Below the pieces are notes generated by a model. The model was given only the letters and a program-made list of their open reading frames with translations. It had not been told where the DNA came from and made no database searches. 64,000 bases of DNA from Gemmatimonadota bacterium (GTDB taxonomy: Bacteria > Gemmatimonadota > Gemmatimonadetes > Gemmatimonadales > Gemmatimonadaceae): contig JACQBG010000011.1 in NCBI GenBank assembly GCA_016194585.1, forward strand, positions 1 to 64,000. The letters run 5' to 3'. Within the stretch, counting starts at the first letter, position 1; the number at the start of each line of letters is the position of its first letter. Of this stretch, positions 53,201 through 62,197 are shown piece by piece. A program made the position numbers and the translations under genes.

Positions 53201-53958
53201 TCGGCGCGGCCGACCTGCTGCTGCACGGCGAGGACCACCTGAGGGGGTGGGGACAGACGCCGTTCGCCGACCCGCAGTTGCTGTACGTGCGCGGCTACGA
53301 CCCGGCGGCGCAGCGGTTCAAGTACGAGGTCAACCAGCGGTTCGGCGCGACGAGCCCGGCGTTCAACCAGTTCCGCAACCCCGTCGTCGTGACGGCGATG
53401 ATGCGCTTCGACCTCGGGCCGACGCGCGAGGCACAGGCGCTCACGCAACAATTGAACGCCGGACGCCGCACGCAGGGGAACAAGCTGAACGAGTCGGTGC
53501 TGCGCATGATCTACGGCAGCGGCGGCGGACTCGTGAACCCGATGTCGACGATGCTGCGGCAGGCCGACTCGCTCGGCCTCACGACGAAGCAGGCCGACAG
53601 CCTCGCGACGCTCAACCGGTGGTACGTGGTGCGCCTCGACTCGATCTGGAGTCCCGTGGCGAAGTACCTCGCGGCGCTCCCCGACCGCTACGACGAGGGG
53701 GCCGCGTACGCGAAGTACCGGGCGGCGCGCGAGGGCTCGGTCGACCTGCTCGTGCGACTCGCCCCCGGCATCAAGGGGCTCCTCACGCCCGAGCAGCGGC
53801 GCAAGCTCCCCTCGATCGTGGCGAGCTACATCGATCCCCGCTATCTCTCCGGCATCCGCAGCGGCACCGCCGGCGGCAGCTTCAACCCTTTCGGCGGCAT
53901 GGGTGGTGGCGCGCCGATGGGTGGCGACGGCGGCACCAGAATCATGATCGTCCGATAA
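50224..53958 (+). CDS. Large TonB-dependent receptor with LTxxQ periplasmic tail
   Basis: A 1244-residue Oar-like receptor. Signal peptide (about 1-25, RPVHAQQ), CarboxypepD_reg domain (about 28-115), plug (about 120-260, with ALGLSPDQNNTTLNGAQFGGANLP) and barrel to about residue 1065 (VTAMMRFDLG). Unusually, about 180 further residues follow, mostly helical. They carry two LTxxQ motifs, LTTKQ at about 1119 and LTPEQ at about 1187, as in Spy/CpxP periplasmic chaperones, and a Gly-rich end. The tail should lie in the periplasm. Start at GTG 50224 puts the signal peptide first; a GTG at 50155 is an alternative. Cargo unknown. Confidence 0.9.
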   Translation: MTLRRLLVLLSFPIVSVAARPVHAQQADVIRGRVIGVDSQAIEGVRVTVTSLSGAVNRQARTDKNGRFTVTFPNGEGDYFVSFSAIGYAVKRFEVKRTADEDILVADAKLSRTQDLDAMRITAPRDRVDRNSVNADVSGTEKQVNANALTADQLGDLASMAASIPGITLVPGSDGDPSGFSALGLSPDQNNTTLNGAQFGGANLPRDAAITSSLVTSPYDVSRGGFSGGQFSISTRGGSNYIVRSSSLNVDAPQMQWTDPAGRALGQQYSNLSLGGLLGGPVKLDESSYMFSYQLGRRANDLQTLLNTDPLGLQTTGIAADSVARLRAILGGLRVPTTVSGIPSERLADNGLVLGTYNVAPASSKSGTALTVTYQGSWSNQSPATSSLTSEFPAHSGDRTNWSGFVSARHSTYFGFGILSETQLSVNQSRNWGTPYLAMPNGNVLVNSAFPDGTNGVKFVSFGGNPSLGVSSRNGSVAFSNLLSWFSENNKHRIKLSTELRRDGYTQDQTTNLLGTFSFNSLADLQAGRPAMFTRQLTPRQRTGAQFVGAIALGDSYKASKDLQVQYGVRLDGNQYEGAPARNPQLEQLFGVRNDHVPNQVYASPRVGFSWAYGTAPQIGGFEGAMRGPRAVVRGGVGMFQNTPGTTLLGNAIDNTGLPGAVQQVSCYGPAAPTPDWNGYAGDPAGIPTMCADGTQGTIFANSAPNAVLFARDYAAQRSLRSNLQWSGPILNNAFTATFEGTYSRNMNQPGSFDLNFSPVQRFTLAGEGNRPVFANPASIDPATGTIASRDARVSTLYNRVSEMRSDLTSQSSQFQVRLSPATFSTTWSWSLAYVYADYREQYRGFQSTVGDPTQVAWGRSGMDQHHQIQYSLGYNFFDAVRVNWFGSIRSGAPFTPTVASDINGDGYANDRAFIFDPAKTADPSVAAAMQQLLAGSAKNVRDCLTRQLGQLASRNSCEGPWTTTANLNISFNPLKLGLPQRATLTLGVNNPLGAADLLLHGEDHLRGWGQTPFADPQLLYVRGYDPAAQRFKYEVNQRFGATSPAFNQFRNPVVVTAMMRFDLGPTREAQALTQQLNAGRRTQGNKLNESVLRMIYGSGGGLVNPMSTMLRQADSLGLTTKQADSLATLNRWYVVRLDSIWSPVAKYLAALPDRYDEGAAYAKYRAAREGSVDLLVRLAPGIKGLLTPEQRRKLPSIVASYIDPRYLSGIRSGTAGGSFNPFGGMGGGAPMGGDGGTRIMIVR

Positions 53959-53966
53959 CGCAGCTC

Positions 53967-53991
53967 CGCGCGGGCCGACCGGGCCCGCGCG
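53967..53991 (+). terminator. GC hairpin between receptor and propeller genes
   Basis: Ten-base arms 53967-53976 and 53982-53991 with loop GACCG, eight bases after the receptor stop. It could terminate or attenuate into the next gene, 18 bases further on. Confidence 0.6.
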
Positions 53992-54009
53992 ATCTTCCGA
54001 TAACGAGCC

Positions 54010-55353
54010 ATGAACCTACCGACGAAGCTCATCCGCCTTTCCGCGATCGGCACCTGCGGCGCCCTAGTGGCCGCGACGGCCGGCGCGCAGCAGCCCACGG
54101 TGCGCGAGCGGCCGCTCGGGCCGATCGTGCACGCCTCGAAGGAATTGCTCGGCGCCGTGTCGGCCGTCCGCGGGCTGCCGAACGGCACCCTGCTCGTGAA
54201 CGACATCACGGGGCGGAAAGTCGTGCTGTTCGACTCGACGCTCTCGACCTACTCCGTCGTCGCCGACACGACGAGCGCGACGGCGAACGCGTACAGCTCG
54301 CGCGCCGGCGGCCTCATCCCGTGGAAGGGCGACACGACGCTGTTCGTCGATCCGAATTCACTCTCGATGCTCGTGCTCGACGGGGCGGGGAAGGTCGCCC
54401 GCGTGATGAGCGTGCCGCGCGCGAACGAGGCGCCGTTCCTCATCGGCGGCCCGAACGGCACGCCGGGCACCGATCCGCAAGGGCGGCTGCTCTTCCGCGG
54501 CATGCCGAACATGATGCGCATGATGGGCGCGCTCAGTGGCGGCGGCGCGCCGTCGATGCCCGACTCGGCGCCCCTGCTCCGCATCGATCTCGCGACGCGC
54601 AAGCTCGACACCGTCGCCGCGCTGAAGATCCCGAAGCAGAACGTGTCGATCAACCGGAGCGACGACGGCCGCGTGAGCGTGAACGTCACCGTGAACCCGA
54701 TGCAGGTGGTGGACGATTGGGCGATCCTCCGCGACGGCTCGGTGGCGGTGCTCCGCGGGCAGGACTATCACATCGACTGGGTGCGTCCGGACGGGTCGCA
54801 CGCGTCGACGGCGAAGATCCCCTTCGACTGGAAGCGGATGAGCGACGAGGACAAGATCGCGTTCATCGATTCGTCGCGCGTGGCGATGGAGAAGCTGCGC
54901 GCCGCGGCGCTCTCCGGGAACCTCAACGCCGCCGCCGCCGGGGCGGGCGCGGTGATGGGGGGCGGACAGCAGGTGCGCATCGAGATGCGAGGTGACGGAC
55001 CGATGCCGCCGCCGCGCGGCGGCGGAGCCGGCGACCGCTCGGGCGGACCGGGAGGCGTCGGGAACGTGAACGTGCCGCCGATCACCATGGTCTCGCCGAG
55101 CGAGCTTCCCGATTACGCGCCGCCGTTCGCCGCGGGCTCGGCGCGCGGCGACCTCGACGGCGACCTCTGGGTGCGCACGAGCAAGGTGGTGAACGGCGGA
55201 TCGGTGTACGACGTGATCGACGGCAAGGGGCAGCTCGTCGACCGGGTGCTCGTGCCCGCCGGCCGCGTCATCGCCGGGTTCGGCCCGGGCGTGGTGTACA
55301 TGGGCGTCCGCGATGGCGCCGGGGTGCGATTGGAGATCGCGCGGGTCAAGTAG
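54010..55353 (+). CDS. Secreted beta-propeller-like protein
   Basis: A 447-residue protein. Signal peptide (about 1-26, TAGAQQ). Repeated blades of the six-bladed/NHL type follow: AVRGLPNGTLLVNDITGRKVVLFDSTL, LFVDPNSLSMLVLDGAGKVARVM, RDGSVAVLRGQDYHIDWVRPDGS and VVNGGSVYDVIDGKGQLVDRVLVPAGR. A Gly/Pro/Arg-rich insertion occupies about 305-355. No catalytic motif is visible. It follows the large TonB receptor by 51 bases across a GC hairpin, suggesting a shared role in surface recognition or nutrient handling. It converges on the hybrid kinase gene, 12 bases away. Confidence 0.75.
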   Translation: MNLPTKLIRLSAIGTCGALVAATAGAQQPTVRERPLGPIVHASKELLGAVSAVRGLPNGTLLVNDITGRKVVLFDSTLSTYSVVADTTSATANAYSSRAGGLIPWKGDTTLFVDPNSLSMLVLDGAGKVARVMSVPRANEAPFLIGGPNGTPGTDPQGRLLFRGMPNMMRMMGALSGGGAPSMPDSAPLLRIDLATRKLDTVAALKIPKQNVSINRSDDGRVSVNVTVNPMQVVDDWAILRDGSVAVLRGQDYHIDWVRPDGSHASTAKIPFDWKRMSDEDKIAFIDSSRVAMEKLRAAALSGNLNAAAAGAGAVMGGGQQVRIEMRGDGPMPPPRGGGAGDRSGGPGGVGNVNVPPITMVSPSELPDYAPPFAAGSARGDLDGDLWVRTSKVVNGGSVYDVIDGKGQLVDRVLVPAGRVIAGFGPGVVYMGVRDGAGVRLEIARVK

Positions 55354-55365
55354 TCGCGGCGCACC

Positions 55366-57882
55366 TCACCGCCCGCCGTCGTCCGTCGCGAGGGCGCCGC
55401 TCACGGCGCGCAGGAAGCTGGCCGCCGAGAACGGCTTCGCGACGATCGCCCTCACGGCGGCCGGGAGCGGCGCGCTCCCCTTGCTCTCGGCAGCGAACCC
55501 CGTGACGACGATGATCGGCGTGCCCGGGCGCATCGCCGTGAAGCGCGCGATCACCTCTCGTCCCGAGACGACCGGCATCATCATGTCGGTGACGAGGATG
55601 TCGATCTGGCGCGCCGCGTCCGCGGCGACGGCGATCGCCTCGCCCCCGCTCGCGGCCTCGATCACGCTGAACCCCGCGCGCTCGAGCATGCGGCGGCTGA
55701 GGCGGCGCACGCCGGTCTCGTCGTCGACGAGGAGCACGACGCCGCGGCCGCGCGGTTCGGCGGCCTCCGGAGCGACGACCGTGGATTCGGGCGACGTGCC
55801 GCGCGCGAGCGGCAGGTGCACGGCGACGGTCGTCCCGGCCCCCGGCGCGCTCTCCACCGTCACGTGTCCGCCGGCGCGGCGCACGATGGTGTCGACCATC
55901 GCCAGTCCGAGGCCGGTGCCGAGTCCGGGCGCCTTGGTCGTGAAGAACGGCTCGAAGATGTGGCGCAGGTCCTGCTCCTCGATGCCGACGCCGCCGTCGC
56001 GGATGCGGACGACGACCCGTGCCGCCGCCGCGTCGTCGGTCGTGGGGGACGACGGCGGCTCGACGTCGAGCGACACGCCGATGACGCCGCCCGCCGGCAT
56101 CGCGTCGCGTGCGTTGGCGACGAGGTTCACGAGCACCTGTTCGAACTGCGCGCGATCGAACAGCACGTGCGCGTGCCGGTCGGCGAGCGAGAGGTCGATG
56201 GTCGTGCCGCGCGGGAGCGAGCGGCCGAGTGCCGGTACCAGCGCCTCGATGGTCGCCGCCACGGGGAGGTGCACCGGCTGGATGACGTGGCGCCCGCTGA
56301 ACCCGAGCAGTTGACGGGTGATGCCCGCGCCACGATCGGTCGCCGCGCGGATCGACGCGATATCCTCGCGCGCGGCGGGCAAGTCCTGCAGCTGGACCGA
56401 GAGCAGTTCCGCGTGACCGGCGATCACCGCCAACAGATTGTTGAACGTGTGCGCGATACGCCCCGCGATGTCGTGCAGCGTCACCAGCGTCGCGGTGCGA
56501 CGCAGGCGTTGCTCGAGCGCACGCTCGCCTGAGACGTCACGGCCGTTCACGATGAAGCCGCGCACTCGCGGATCGTCGCGACGATCCGCGATCCGGAGTT
56601 CGAGTTGCGACCACGCGCCGTCTTTGCCGCGTACGCGGCAGGTGAGCGGGAGCGCATCGCCCTGCGGCGTCGCTCCGCCGAGCCAGCGCATCGTTCGCTC
56701 CCGGTCGTCCGGGTGGATCACGTCGGAGAAGGCCTCGCCGATACGCACGAGGTCGGTGCACGAGGGACTCGTCCACGCGACGCGGTACGCTCCGTCGACG
56801 ACTGCGATGCGGTCCGACGCGTTCGTGAGCAGGGCGAGGAATCGCTCTCCCTCGGCGAGCGTCGCCCGCGCGAGCCGCTGGTTCTCCGTCAGCTCGGCAC
56901 GCTGGCGCACGATCAGTAGCGCGGTCATGAGACTGGCGGCGACAGCGATCAGCATCGCGTCGGGCCCTTTCTCGAGGACGATCACGGCGAGCAGCAGGTA
57001 GGCCGCCGCCACGAACGCGGTCGGGGCGATGCCGCTGCGGTACGACACCTCGACATCGTCGGCGCCCGTCACCTGCATGCGCTGCGTCGCGTGCCATGCG
57101 TAGCGCGCCGACGCCCAGCGCACGATCCAGCTCGCGAACCACAACGCGTCGACCGCGTCGCCCGGCCGATAGAGCGTCTCTGCTTGACTCCAGAAGAAAT
57201 CGGCGAGCACGCCCCAGACGATGGCCGCCATCGAGAGCGCGATGGCCGTCCTCATGACGCGGCTTCGGGAGCGGAGGTACGCGAACGCGGCGGTGGTGAA
57301 TACGACCAGGTCGCCGATGTTCGAGACGTAGTCGTCGACGCCAGGTCGTATGGATGACACGTACATCGCCCGGCCGGAGAAGTACCATGACACGGTCATT
57401 CCCGCGGTCGCGAGGAGGAGGGCGTCAAGAAGTGCTCGCCGATCGCGAAGGGTCACCTGCGCTGCACGCGGAAAGAGGAGATATCCCGCCGTCGCGAGCG
57501 GCAAGGAGGCGTCGGTCAGCCACCTCGACCAGCCCGGGTCGGGCAAGGACGGGCTTCCGTGAAGGAGCTTCCAAGCCGTCCACGCCGCACCACTGACGAA
57601 GATCATGGTCGCCGATGCGGCGAGCATCCCCCAGGCTTGCCGCGTGCGACGGTCGAACAGTCCGGACCGGGCAATCTGAATTTGCGCGAGGATGGTCGCA
57701 ACGGCGAGGCCGAAGTACATGACGATGTCCGCGGACCTCAGCCAGCCGGGGCCGACCTGTGTGAGCGCGTGCACCACCAGGTACGCGAGCGAATACGCGG
57801 CGACGAAGCAATCCCAGCGCGTACATCGGAGCAGACGACGCCCCGCCAGAGTGCCCGTCGCGACGCCGGCGGTCGGTGTCAT
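55366..57882 (-). CDS. Membrane hybrid histidine kinase with receiver domain
   Basis: An 838-residue protein. The N-terminal half (about 20-330) has nine or ten membrane helices. A PAS domain (about 355-465) precedes the dimerisation helix with phospho-His478 in RIAHTFNNLLAVIAGHAEL. A full ATPase domain follows: N-box NLVANARDAMPAGG, DGGVGI, FTTKAPGLGTGLGLAMV. The C-terminal receiver has VDDE, phospho-Asp in LVTDMMMP and VAKPF. It is a complete NtrB-like hybrid kinase. The ATG overlaps the upstream kinase stop (ATGA), giving strict coupling. The ligand sensed by the membrane part is unknown. Confidence 0.94.
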   Translation of the reverse strand: MTPTAGVATGTLAGRRLLRCTRWDCFVAAYSLAYLVVHALTQVGPGWLRSADIVMYFGLAVATILAQIQIARSGLFDRRTRQAWGMLAASATMIFVSGAAWTAWKLLHGSPSLPDPGWSRWLTDASLPLATAGYLLFPRAAQVTLRDRRALLDALLLATAGMTVSWYFSGRAMYVSSIRPGVDDYVSNIGDLVVFTTAAFAYLRSRSRVMRTAIALSMAAIVWGVLADFFWSQAETLYRPGDAVDALWFASWIVRWASARYAWHATQRMQVTGADDVEVSYRSGIAPTAFVAAAYLLLAVIVLEKGPDAMLIAVAASLMTALLIVRQRAELTENQRLARATLAEGERFLALLTNASDRIAVVDGAYRVAWTSPSCTDLVRIGEAFSDVIHPDDRERTMRWLGGATPQGDALPLTCRVRGKDGAWSQLELRIADRRDDPRVRGFIVNGRDVSGERALEQRLRRTATLVTLHDIAGRIAHTFNNLLAVIAGHAELLSVQLQDLPAAREDIASIRAATDRGAGITRQLLGFSGRHVIQPVHLPVAATIEALVPALGRSLPRGTTIDLSLADRHAHVLFDRAQFEQVLVNLVANARDAMPAGGVIGVSLDVEPPSSPTTDDAAAARVVVRIRDGGVGIEEQDLRHIFEPFFTTKAPGLGTGLGLAMVDTIVRRAGGHVTVESAPGAGTTVAVHLPLARGTSPESTVVAPEAAEPRGRGVVLLVDDETGVRRLSRRMLERAGFSVIEAASGGEAIAVAADAARQIDILVTDMMMPVVSGREVIARFTAMRPGTPIIVVTGFAAESKGSAPLPAAVRAIVAKPFSAASFLRAVSGALATDDGGR

Positions 57883-60005
57883 GCGAACGCACTCGGCAGG
57901 AATATCGCGGTGCACGCCTGCCCGCCCGCCTCGCCGGCGGCGACCGCCCCACCGATCTCGCGGACCGCGACGTGCACGAGGAGTGTGCCGAGGTCGCCGG
58001 GCGACGTCTCCCAGTTGTCCGCCAATTGCGGAATCGCGAACCGAGAGTGCGGCACGCCGTCGTCGTGCGCCGCGCCGACGCGAACCACGATGAAATGGCC
58101 CGGCGCCAACTCGAGGCGGCCCGCGTCCGCGGCATCGAGAGTCTCGACGGCGAGCCCTACCGAAGCGCGGATGTTCGACGGACGCGCCACGAGGTGCTCG
58201 CTCAGGAGTACGTCCAGGGCGTGCCGCAGCGACGCCGCGTCAGCGCGCACGACGAGGCGTTCGTCCTGGGCCAGGTGCGAGGCATCCAACCCTGCCGACT
58301 CGAGGCTGTCGTGCACGAGACGACCGACGTTGACGAGCTCGAACGACTCCTGCTTGCGACGGCTGAGCGTCAGAAGGGCGTTCGTCACGGCGAACGTCCG
58401 GTTCGTCGCCTCTTGGATCGTCTGCAGATCGGCCAGCGCCTCCGGCCGTGACGCCGGAACTTCGGCGCGCAGGAGCTCGACATGCGATCCGACGACGGTG
58501 AGAAAGTTGTTCAGGTCATGCGCGAGCCCTCCCGCGAACACACCGAGCGCCTCGGCCTCCTTCGCGGCCTGGATCTGCTGCGCGAGTTCGACCTCGCGCG
58601 TGATGTCGTGGCCGTTGATGACGACGGACGCGACGAGCGGATCGTCGCGAAGATCCTGGAAACGCGCCTGCAGCTCGTGGCGGCCGCCGTCTCGCGACTC
58701 GATGCGCAGCAGGAGGAGGGTCGGGGCGAAGGGATGTTGTGCCAGAAGATCGGTCGCACGGGCGCGGTCGTCGGGATGCAGGGCGGAGAACAACTCGGAC
58801 ACCGCCTTCTTTCCAGGCGCGACAGAGAAGAGTCGCTCCGATGCCGGACTCGCGTAGCTGACCTGACCGTCGCCGTCCACGAGCACCAGCACGTTGTACG
58901 CGTGATCCAGGACCGTGCGGTGCCATGCCATCCTCCCGAGACGCACCTCGTCAAGCCGTTCGTATTCCCGCAATTCGACGATCTGCCGCGCCACGAGGAG
59001 CGCGGCCATCACGCCACTCCCGAGGGTGAACAGCGAGGTCTCGGTGAGACCGAGTGCGAGTTGGATCAACAACACGCCCGGCACCGCGGCGACGAACAGG
59101 TACGGCAGGGCGCCGCTCACGTACCCCTCGGTCGCGTCCGGACCGACGCTGGTGGGCGTGCCGAGCGTGGTCAGCGCGCGTCGGGCGGCGACGTACTTGA
59201 GCGCCCACACCGAGAAGAAGGCGATGTCGATCCAGTCGCCGGGGTGGAACGTCGCGAGGTGCCTGCCCGTCAACCACGCGTCGGGAACGACGTGCAGCAG
59301 GTGCGAGATGAGCAGGAGCAGCGCGACGCTCCGCGTGAGCGGACTGCCGCTCCGCAGGTACAGCACCGCGGCGAGCACGATGGCGAGGGAGTCGCCTGCG
59401 GTGTTCACATAGTCGGACAGCGTCACCTGCGGCTTGCCGAGCAGGTTCGGCTCGATTGCCAGATACCACACGAGCAGGATGCTGCCGACCAGCACGACCA
59501 GGGCATCGAGGACGAAGCGCCGTCGATCGGCGCGTCGGCGCGGAGCACTCGGGAACGCGAGCAGCGCCGCGCTGCTGAACACGGCGTGCAGCGCGATGAG
59601 GGCGGTCAGCCAGACCGGGAGCGTGCCGGCGCGGCCCGTGAGCAACAACGCGCTCCAGAGGTTCCCCGAGACGAACCGCGAGAACGACGCCGCGGCGAGC
59701 AGCCGCCATGCGAGCCGATCGCGTGCGTCGCCCACTTCCCCCGCGACGTGCAGCTGGAGCCAGCCGACGACGAGCCCGAGGGGCAGGAAGGCCGCGAAGT
59801 CGATGGCCGCCGCGAGTTGCTCTCCTCCCCATTCGAATGCGATCCAGCCCAGGAACGCGGCCGTATAGGCGAGCGCGGCGAAGTCGCCCGCCCGCCAGCG
59901 CGCCCATCGAGCGGCCGAAGCGGATGGGGTGTCGCGGATCGCGGGGAGGGAGGCGGACATCGCGCTCTCGAAGTGTGGAGCTGGTGCTCGACGTTCCGAA
60001 GCCAT
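57879..60005 (-). CDS. Paralogous membrane sensor kinase with degenerate ATPase domain
   Basis: A 708-residue protein with the same layout as its neighbour: about ten N-terminal helices, PAS (about 375-485) and a dimerisation helix with His496 in GLAHDLNNFLTVVGSHVELL. The ATPase domain is degenerate. The N-box position reads LLSEHLVARP with no Asn, the G1 DxGxG is replaced by GAAHDDGVPH, and no GxGLG motif exists (DLGTLLVHVAVREIGG). No receiver follows. It probably cannot bind ATP and may act as a pseudokinase regulator or heterodimer partner of the hybrid kinase. An alternative start is ATG 59960. Confidence 0.9.
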   Translation of the reverse strand: MASERRAPAPHFESAMSASLPAIRDTPSASAARWARWRAGDFAALAYTAAFLGWIAFEWGGEQLAAAIDFAAFLPLGLVVGWLQLHVAGEVGDARDRLAWRLLAAASFSRFVSGNLWSALLLTGRAGTLPVWLTALIALHAVFSSAALLAFPSAPRRRADRRRFVLDALVVLVGSILLVWYLAIEPNLLGKPQVTLSDYVNTAGDSLAIVLAAVLYLRSGSPLTRSVALLLLISHLLHVVPDAWLTGRHLATFHPGDWIDIAFFSVWALKYVAARRALTTLGTPTSVGPDATEGYVSGALPYLFVAAVPGVLLIQLALGLTETSLFTLGSGVMAALLVARQIVELREYERLDEVRLGRMAWHRTVLDHAYNVLVLVDGDGQVSYASPASERLFSVAPGKKAVSELFSALHPDDRARATDLLAQHPFAPTLLLLRIESRDGGRHELQARFQDLRDDPLVASVVINGHDITREVELAQQIQAAKEAEALGVFAGGLAHDLNNFLTVVGSHVELLRAEVPASRPEALADLQTIQEATNRTFAVTNALLTLSRRKQESFELVNVGRLVHDSLESAGLDASHLAQDERLVVRADAASLRHALDVLLSEHLVARPSNIRASVGLAVETLDAADAGRLELAPGHFIVVRVGAAHDDGVPHSRFAIPQLADNWETSPGDLGTLLVHVAVREIGGAVAAGEAGGQACTAIFLPSAFA

Positions 60006-60154
60006 GAAACCGATACTTACTTGTAGCGCGTCCGGGAGAAGCGCGCCAGCGGGCCTACCGGTTCCCGGCCCTCCCCTGCCGTCGGCGCGCGCTCAACGAA
60101 GCGACGACGGGCGACGTTGGGACTGCACCGACGAACCTCACCGGAGGAATCAAG

Positions 60155-62128
60155 ATGCGCCGTGCTTTCTGGCCCACTCCGCGCGCCGCGCTGGCGTTGC
60201 TCGCTCTCGTGCCCGCGACGGCCTTCGCGCAGCGCGGCGGAGCGATGACCCCACAGCAGCAGAAGGCCCGCTGGGACACCGAGCGCGCGCTGCAGGACGC
60301 GGCGGTGATCGAACGCAAGGTGATGGTGCCGATGCGCGACGGCAAACGCATGGCCGCCGACGTCTACTATCCGAAGGATGCGTCGCAGAAGTACCCCGCG
60401 ATCTTCAGCCGTACGCCGTACAACTTCAATTACTGGGACGTGCGCAACGGCGTCCCCGCCGACATGACGTCGATCCTCGACGCCGTCAAGCGCGGCTACG
60501 CCATGGTCATCATGAACGAGCGCGGGCACTTCTTCTCCGAGGGGGACTACGACATCCTCGGGCCGCCGACCACGGACGGCTATGACGAGATCCAGTGGAT
60601 CTCGACGCGCCCGTGGTCGAACGGCAAGGTGGGACTCATCGGCTGTTCGTCGACGGCCGAGTGGCAGATGGCCGTCGCCGCGACCGCCCCGCCCGGGCTG
60701 TCGGCGATCATCCCGCAGGGGTTCGGCGCCGGCGTCGGTCGGGTGGGGCCGTACTACGAGCAGGGGAACTGGTACCGCGGCGGCGCCGTGCAGAACCTTT
60801 TCATCGACTGGATCTACGGCGAGCAGAACCAGGTGCGGCCGATGTTCCCGGCGAACACCTCGCAGGAGGACCTCGTCCGCGCGTCGAAGGCGTTCGACCT
60901 CGCGCAGCAGCTCCCGCCGGTCGACTGGAACGAGGCGTTCAAGCACCTGCCGGAGGTGGACATCATCAAGTCGGTGGATGGTCCGCACGGGATCTTCGCC
61001 GATTCGATGCCCGGCATCGCCACCGGCGGCGCGATGATCAAGCGCACGCCGAACGACCCCGCGTGGTACAAGGGCGGGCTGTGGCACGACGACATGCCGA
61101 TCAACGTGCCGGGACTCTGGTTCATGTCGTGGTACGACGTCTCGGTCGGCCCGAACCTCGCGGTGTACAACCACGTGCGGAAGACGGCGCGCCCCGACAT
61201 CGCGAACCAGCAGTACGCGGTCATCGCGCCGACGCTGCACTGCTCGTACAAGCGCGCCACCGAGAACCTCGTCGTCGGCGAGCGCAACGTGGGGGACGCG
61301 CGCTACGATTACGACGCCCTCACGTACGGCTGGTTCGACATCTTCCTCAAGGGGGACAAGTCGTCGAAGCTGCTCGACACGCTGCCGAAGGTCCGCTACT
61401 ACACGATGGGCAGCAACAAGTGGCAGACGACCGACACGTGGCCGCCGCGCGGCGCGCAGTCGCTCACGTACTATCTCAGCAGCGGTGGCAGCGCGAACAC
61501 GCTGAAGGGCGACGGCGTGCTCACGACGGCCGCGCCCAAGGCCGACAAGCCCGACGCCTTCACCTACGACCCGCTCAACCCCGTGCCGTCCACCGGCGGC
61601 AACGTCTGCTGCCAGCCGGGACTCGTCGGCGGCGCCGTCGACCAGCAGAAGGTCGAGCAGCGGCCGGACATCCTCGTGTACACCTCGGATCCGCTCAAGG
61701 AAGGGATGGAGGTGAGCGGGCCGATGACCTTCAACGTGTTCGTCTCGAGCGACCGCAAGGACACCGACATCACCGTGAAGGTGATCGACGTGTATCCTGA
61801 CGGCCGCGCGTACAACCTCGACGAGACGATCCAGCGGCTCCGCTATCGCGACGGCTACGACAAGCCGCTCGCCTGGATGGAGCCCGGCAAGGTGGTGAAG
61901 GTCGCGCTCCAGCCGATGACGACGAGCAACTTCTTCGAGGCGGGGCACCGCATCCGCATCGAGGTGTCGAGCTCCAACTTCCCGCGCTTCGACCGCAACC
62001 TGAACACGGGCGGGAAGAACTGGGACGAGACGCAGCCGCTGGTCGCGCACAACAGCGTGCACCACTCGGCGCAGTATCCCTCGTCGCTCACGATCACCGT
62101 CGTCAAGAAGCCGACGCGCGTCGAGTAG
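60155..62128 (+). CDS. CocE/NonD-family hydrolase (X-Pro dipeptidyl-peptidase-like)
   Basis: A 657-residue secreted serine hydrolase. Signal peptide (about 1-26, TAFAQR). The alpha/beta-hydrolase core has [19 protein letters not shown], the [11 protein letters not shown] segment and Ser165 in [11 protein letters not shown] (usual motif GxSYxG, here GCSSTA). The Asp region is [12 protein letters not shown] and the His region [14 protein letters not shown]-terminal jelly-roll ([23 protein letters not shown]) completes the PepX_C architecture. It may cleave esters, amides or X-Pro peptides; the altered nucleophile elbow is noteworthy. GGAGG lies 8 bases before the ATG. Confidence 0.92.
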   Translation: MRRAFWPTPRAALALLALVPATAFAQRGGAMTPQQQKARWDTERALQDAAVIERKVMVPMRDGKRMAADVYYPKDASQKYPAIFSRTPYNFNYWDVRNGVPADMTSILDAVKRGYAMVIMNERGHFFSEGDYDILGPPTTDGYDEIQWISTRPWSNGKVGLIGCSSTAEWQMAVAATAPPGLSAIIPQGFGAGVGRVGPYYEQGNWYRGGAVQNLFIDWIYGEQNQVRPMFPANTSQEDLVRASKAFDLAQQLPPVDWNEAFKHLPEVDIIKSVDGPHGIFADSMPGIATGGAMIKRTPNDPAWYKGGLWHDDMPINVPGLWFMSWYDVSVGPNLAVYNHVRKTARPDIANQQYAVIAPTLHCSYKRATENLVVGERNVGDARYDYDALTYGWFDIFLKGDKSSKLLDTLPKVRYYTMGSNKWQTTDTWPPRGAQSLTYYLSSGGSANTLKGDGVLTTAAPKADKPDAFTYDPLNPVPSTGGNVCCQPGLVGGAVDQQKVEQRPDILVYTSDPLKEGMEVSGPMTFNVFVSSDRKDTDITVKVIDVYPDGRAYNLDETIQRLRYRDGYDKPLAWMEPGKVVKVALQPMTTSNFFEAGHRIRIEVSSSNFPRFDRNLNTGGKNWDETQPLVAHNSVHHSAQYPSSLTITVVKKPTRVE

Positions 62129-62147
62129 ACGCCGGGCGCTGGATGCG

Positions 62148-62181
62148 AACGGGGGCCGCGCGACGCCGCGCGGCCCCCGTT
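62148..62181. terminator. Bidirectional terminator hairpin
   Basis: Perfect 15-base arms (62148-62162 and 62167-62181) around ACGC, between the convergent hydrolase and propeller genes. Highly stable; no T-run. Confidence 0.75.
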
Positions 62182-62197
62182 CCTACTGGTCGAGCCC

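Noticed and set aside
50338-53451. 1037-codon minus-strand open frame opposite the large TonB receptor
   Set aside because: Composition-driven antisense frame; the plus strand has signal peptide, plug and barrel.
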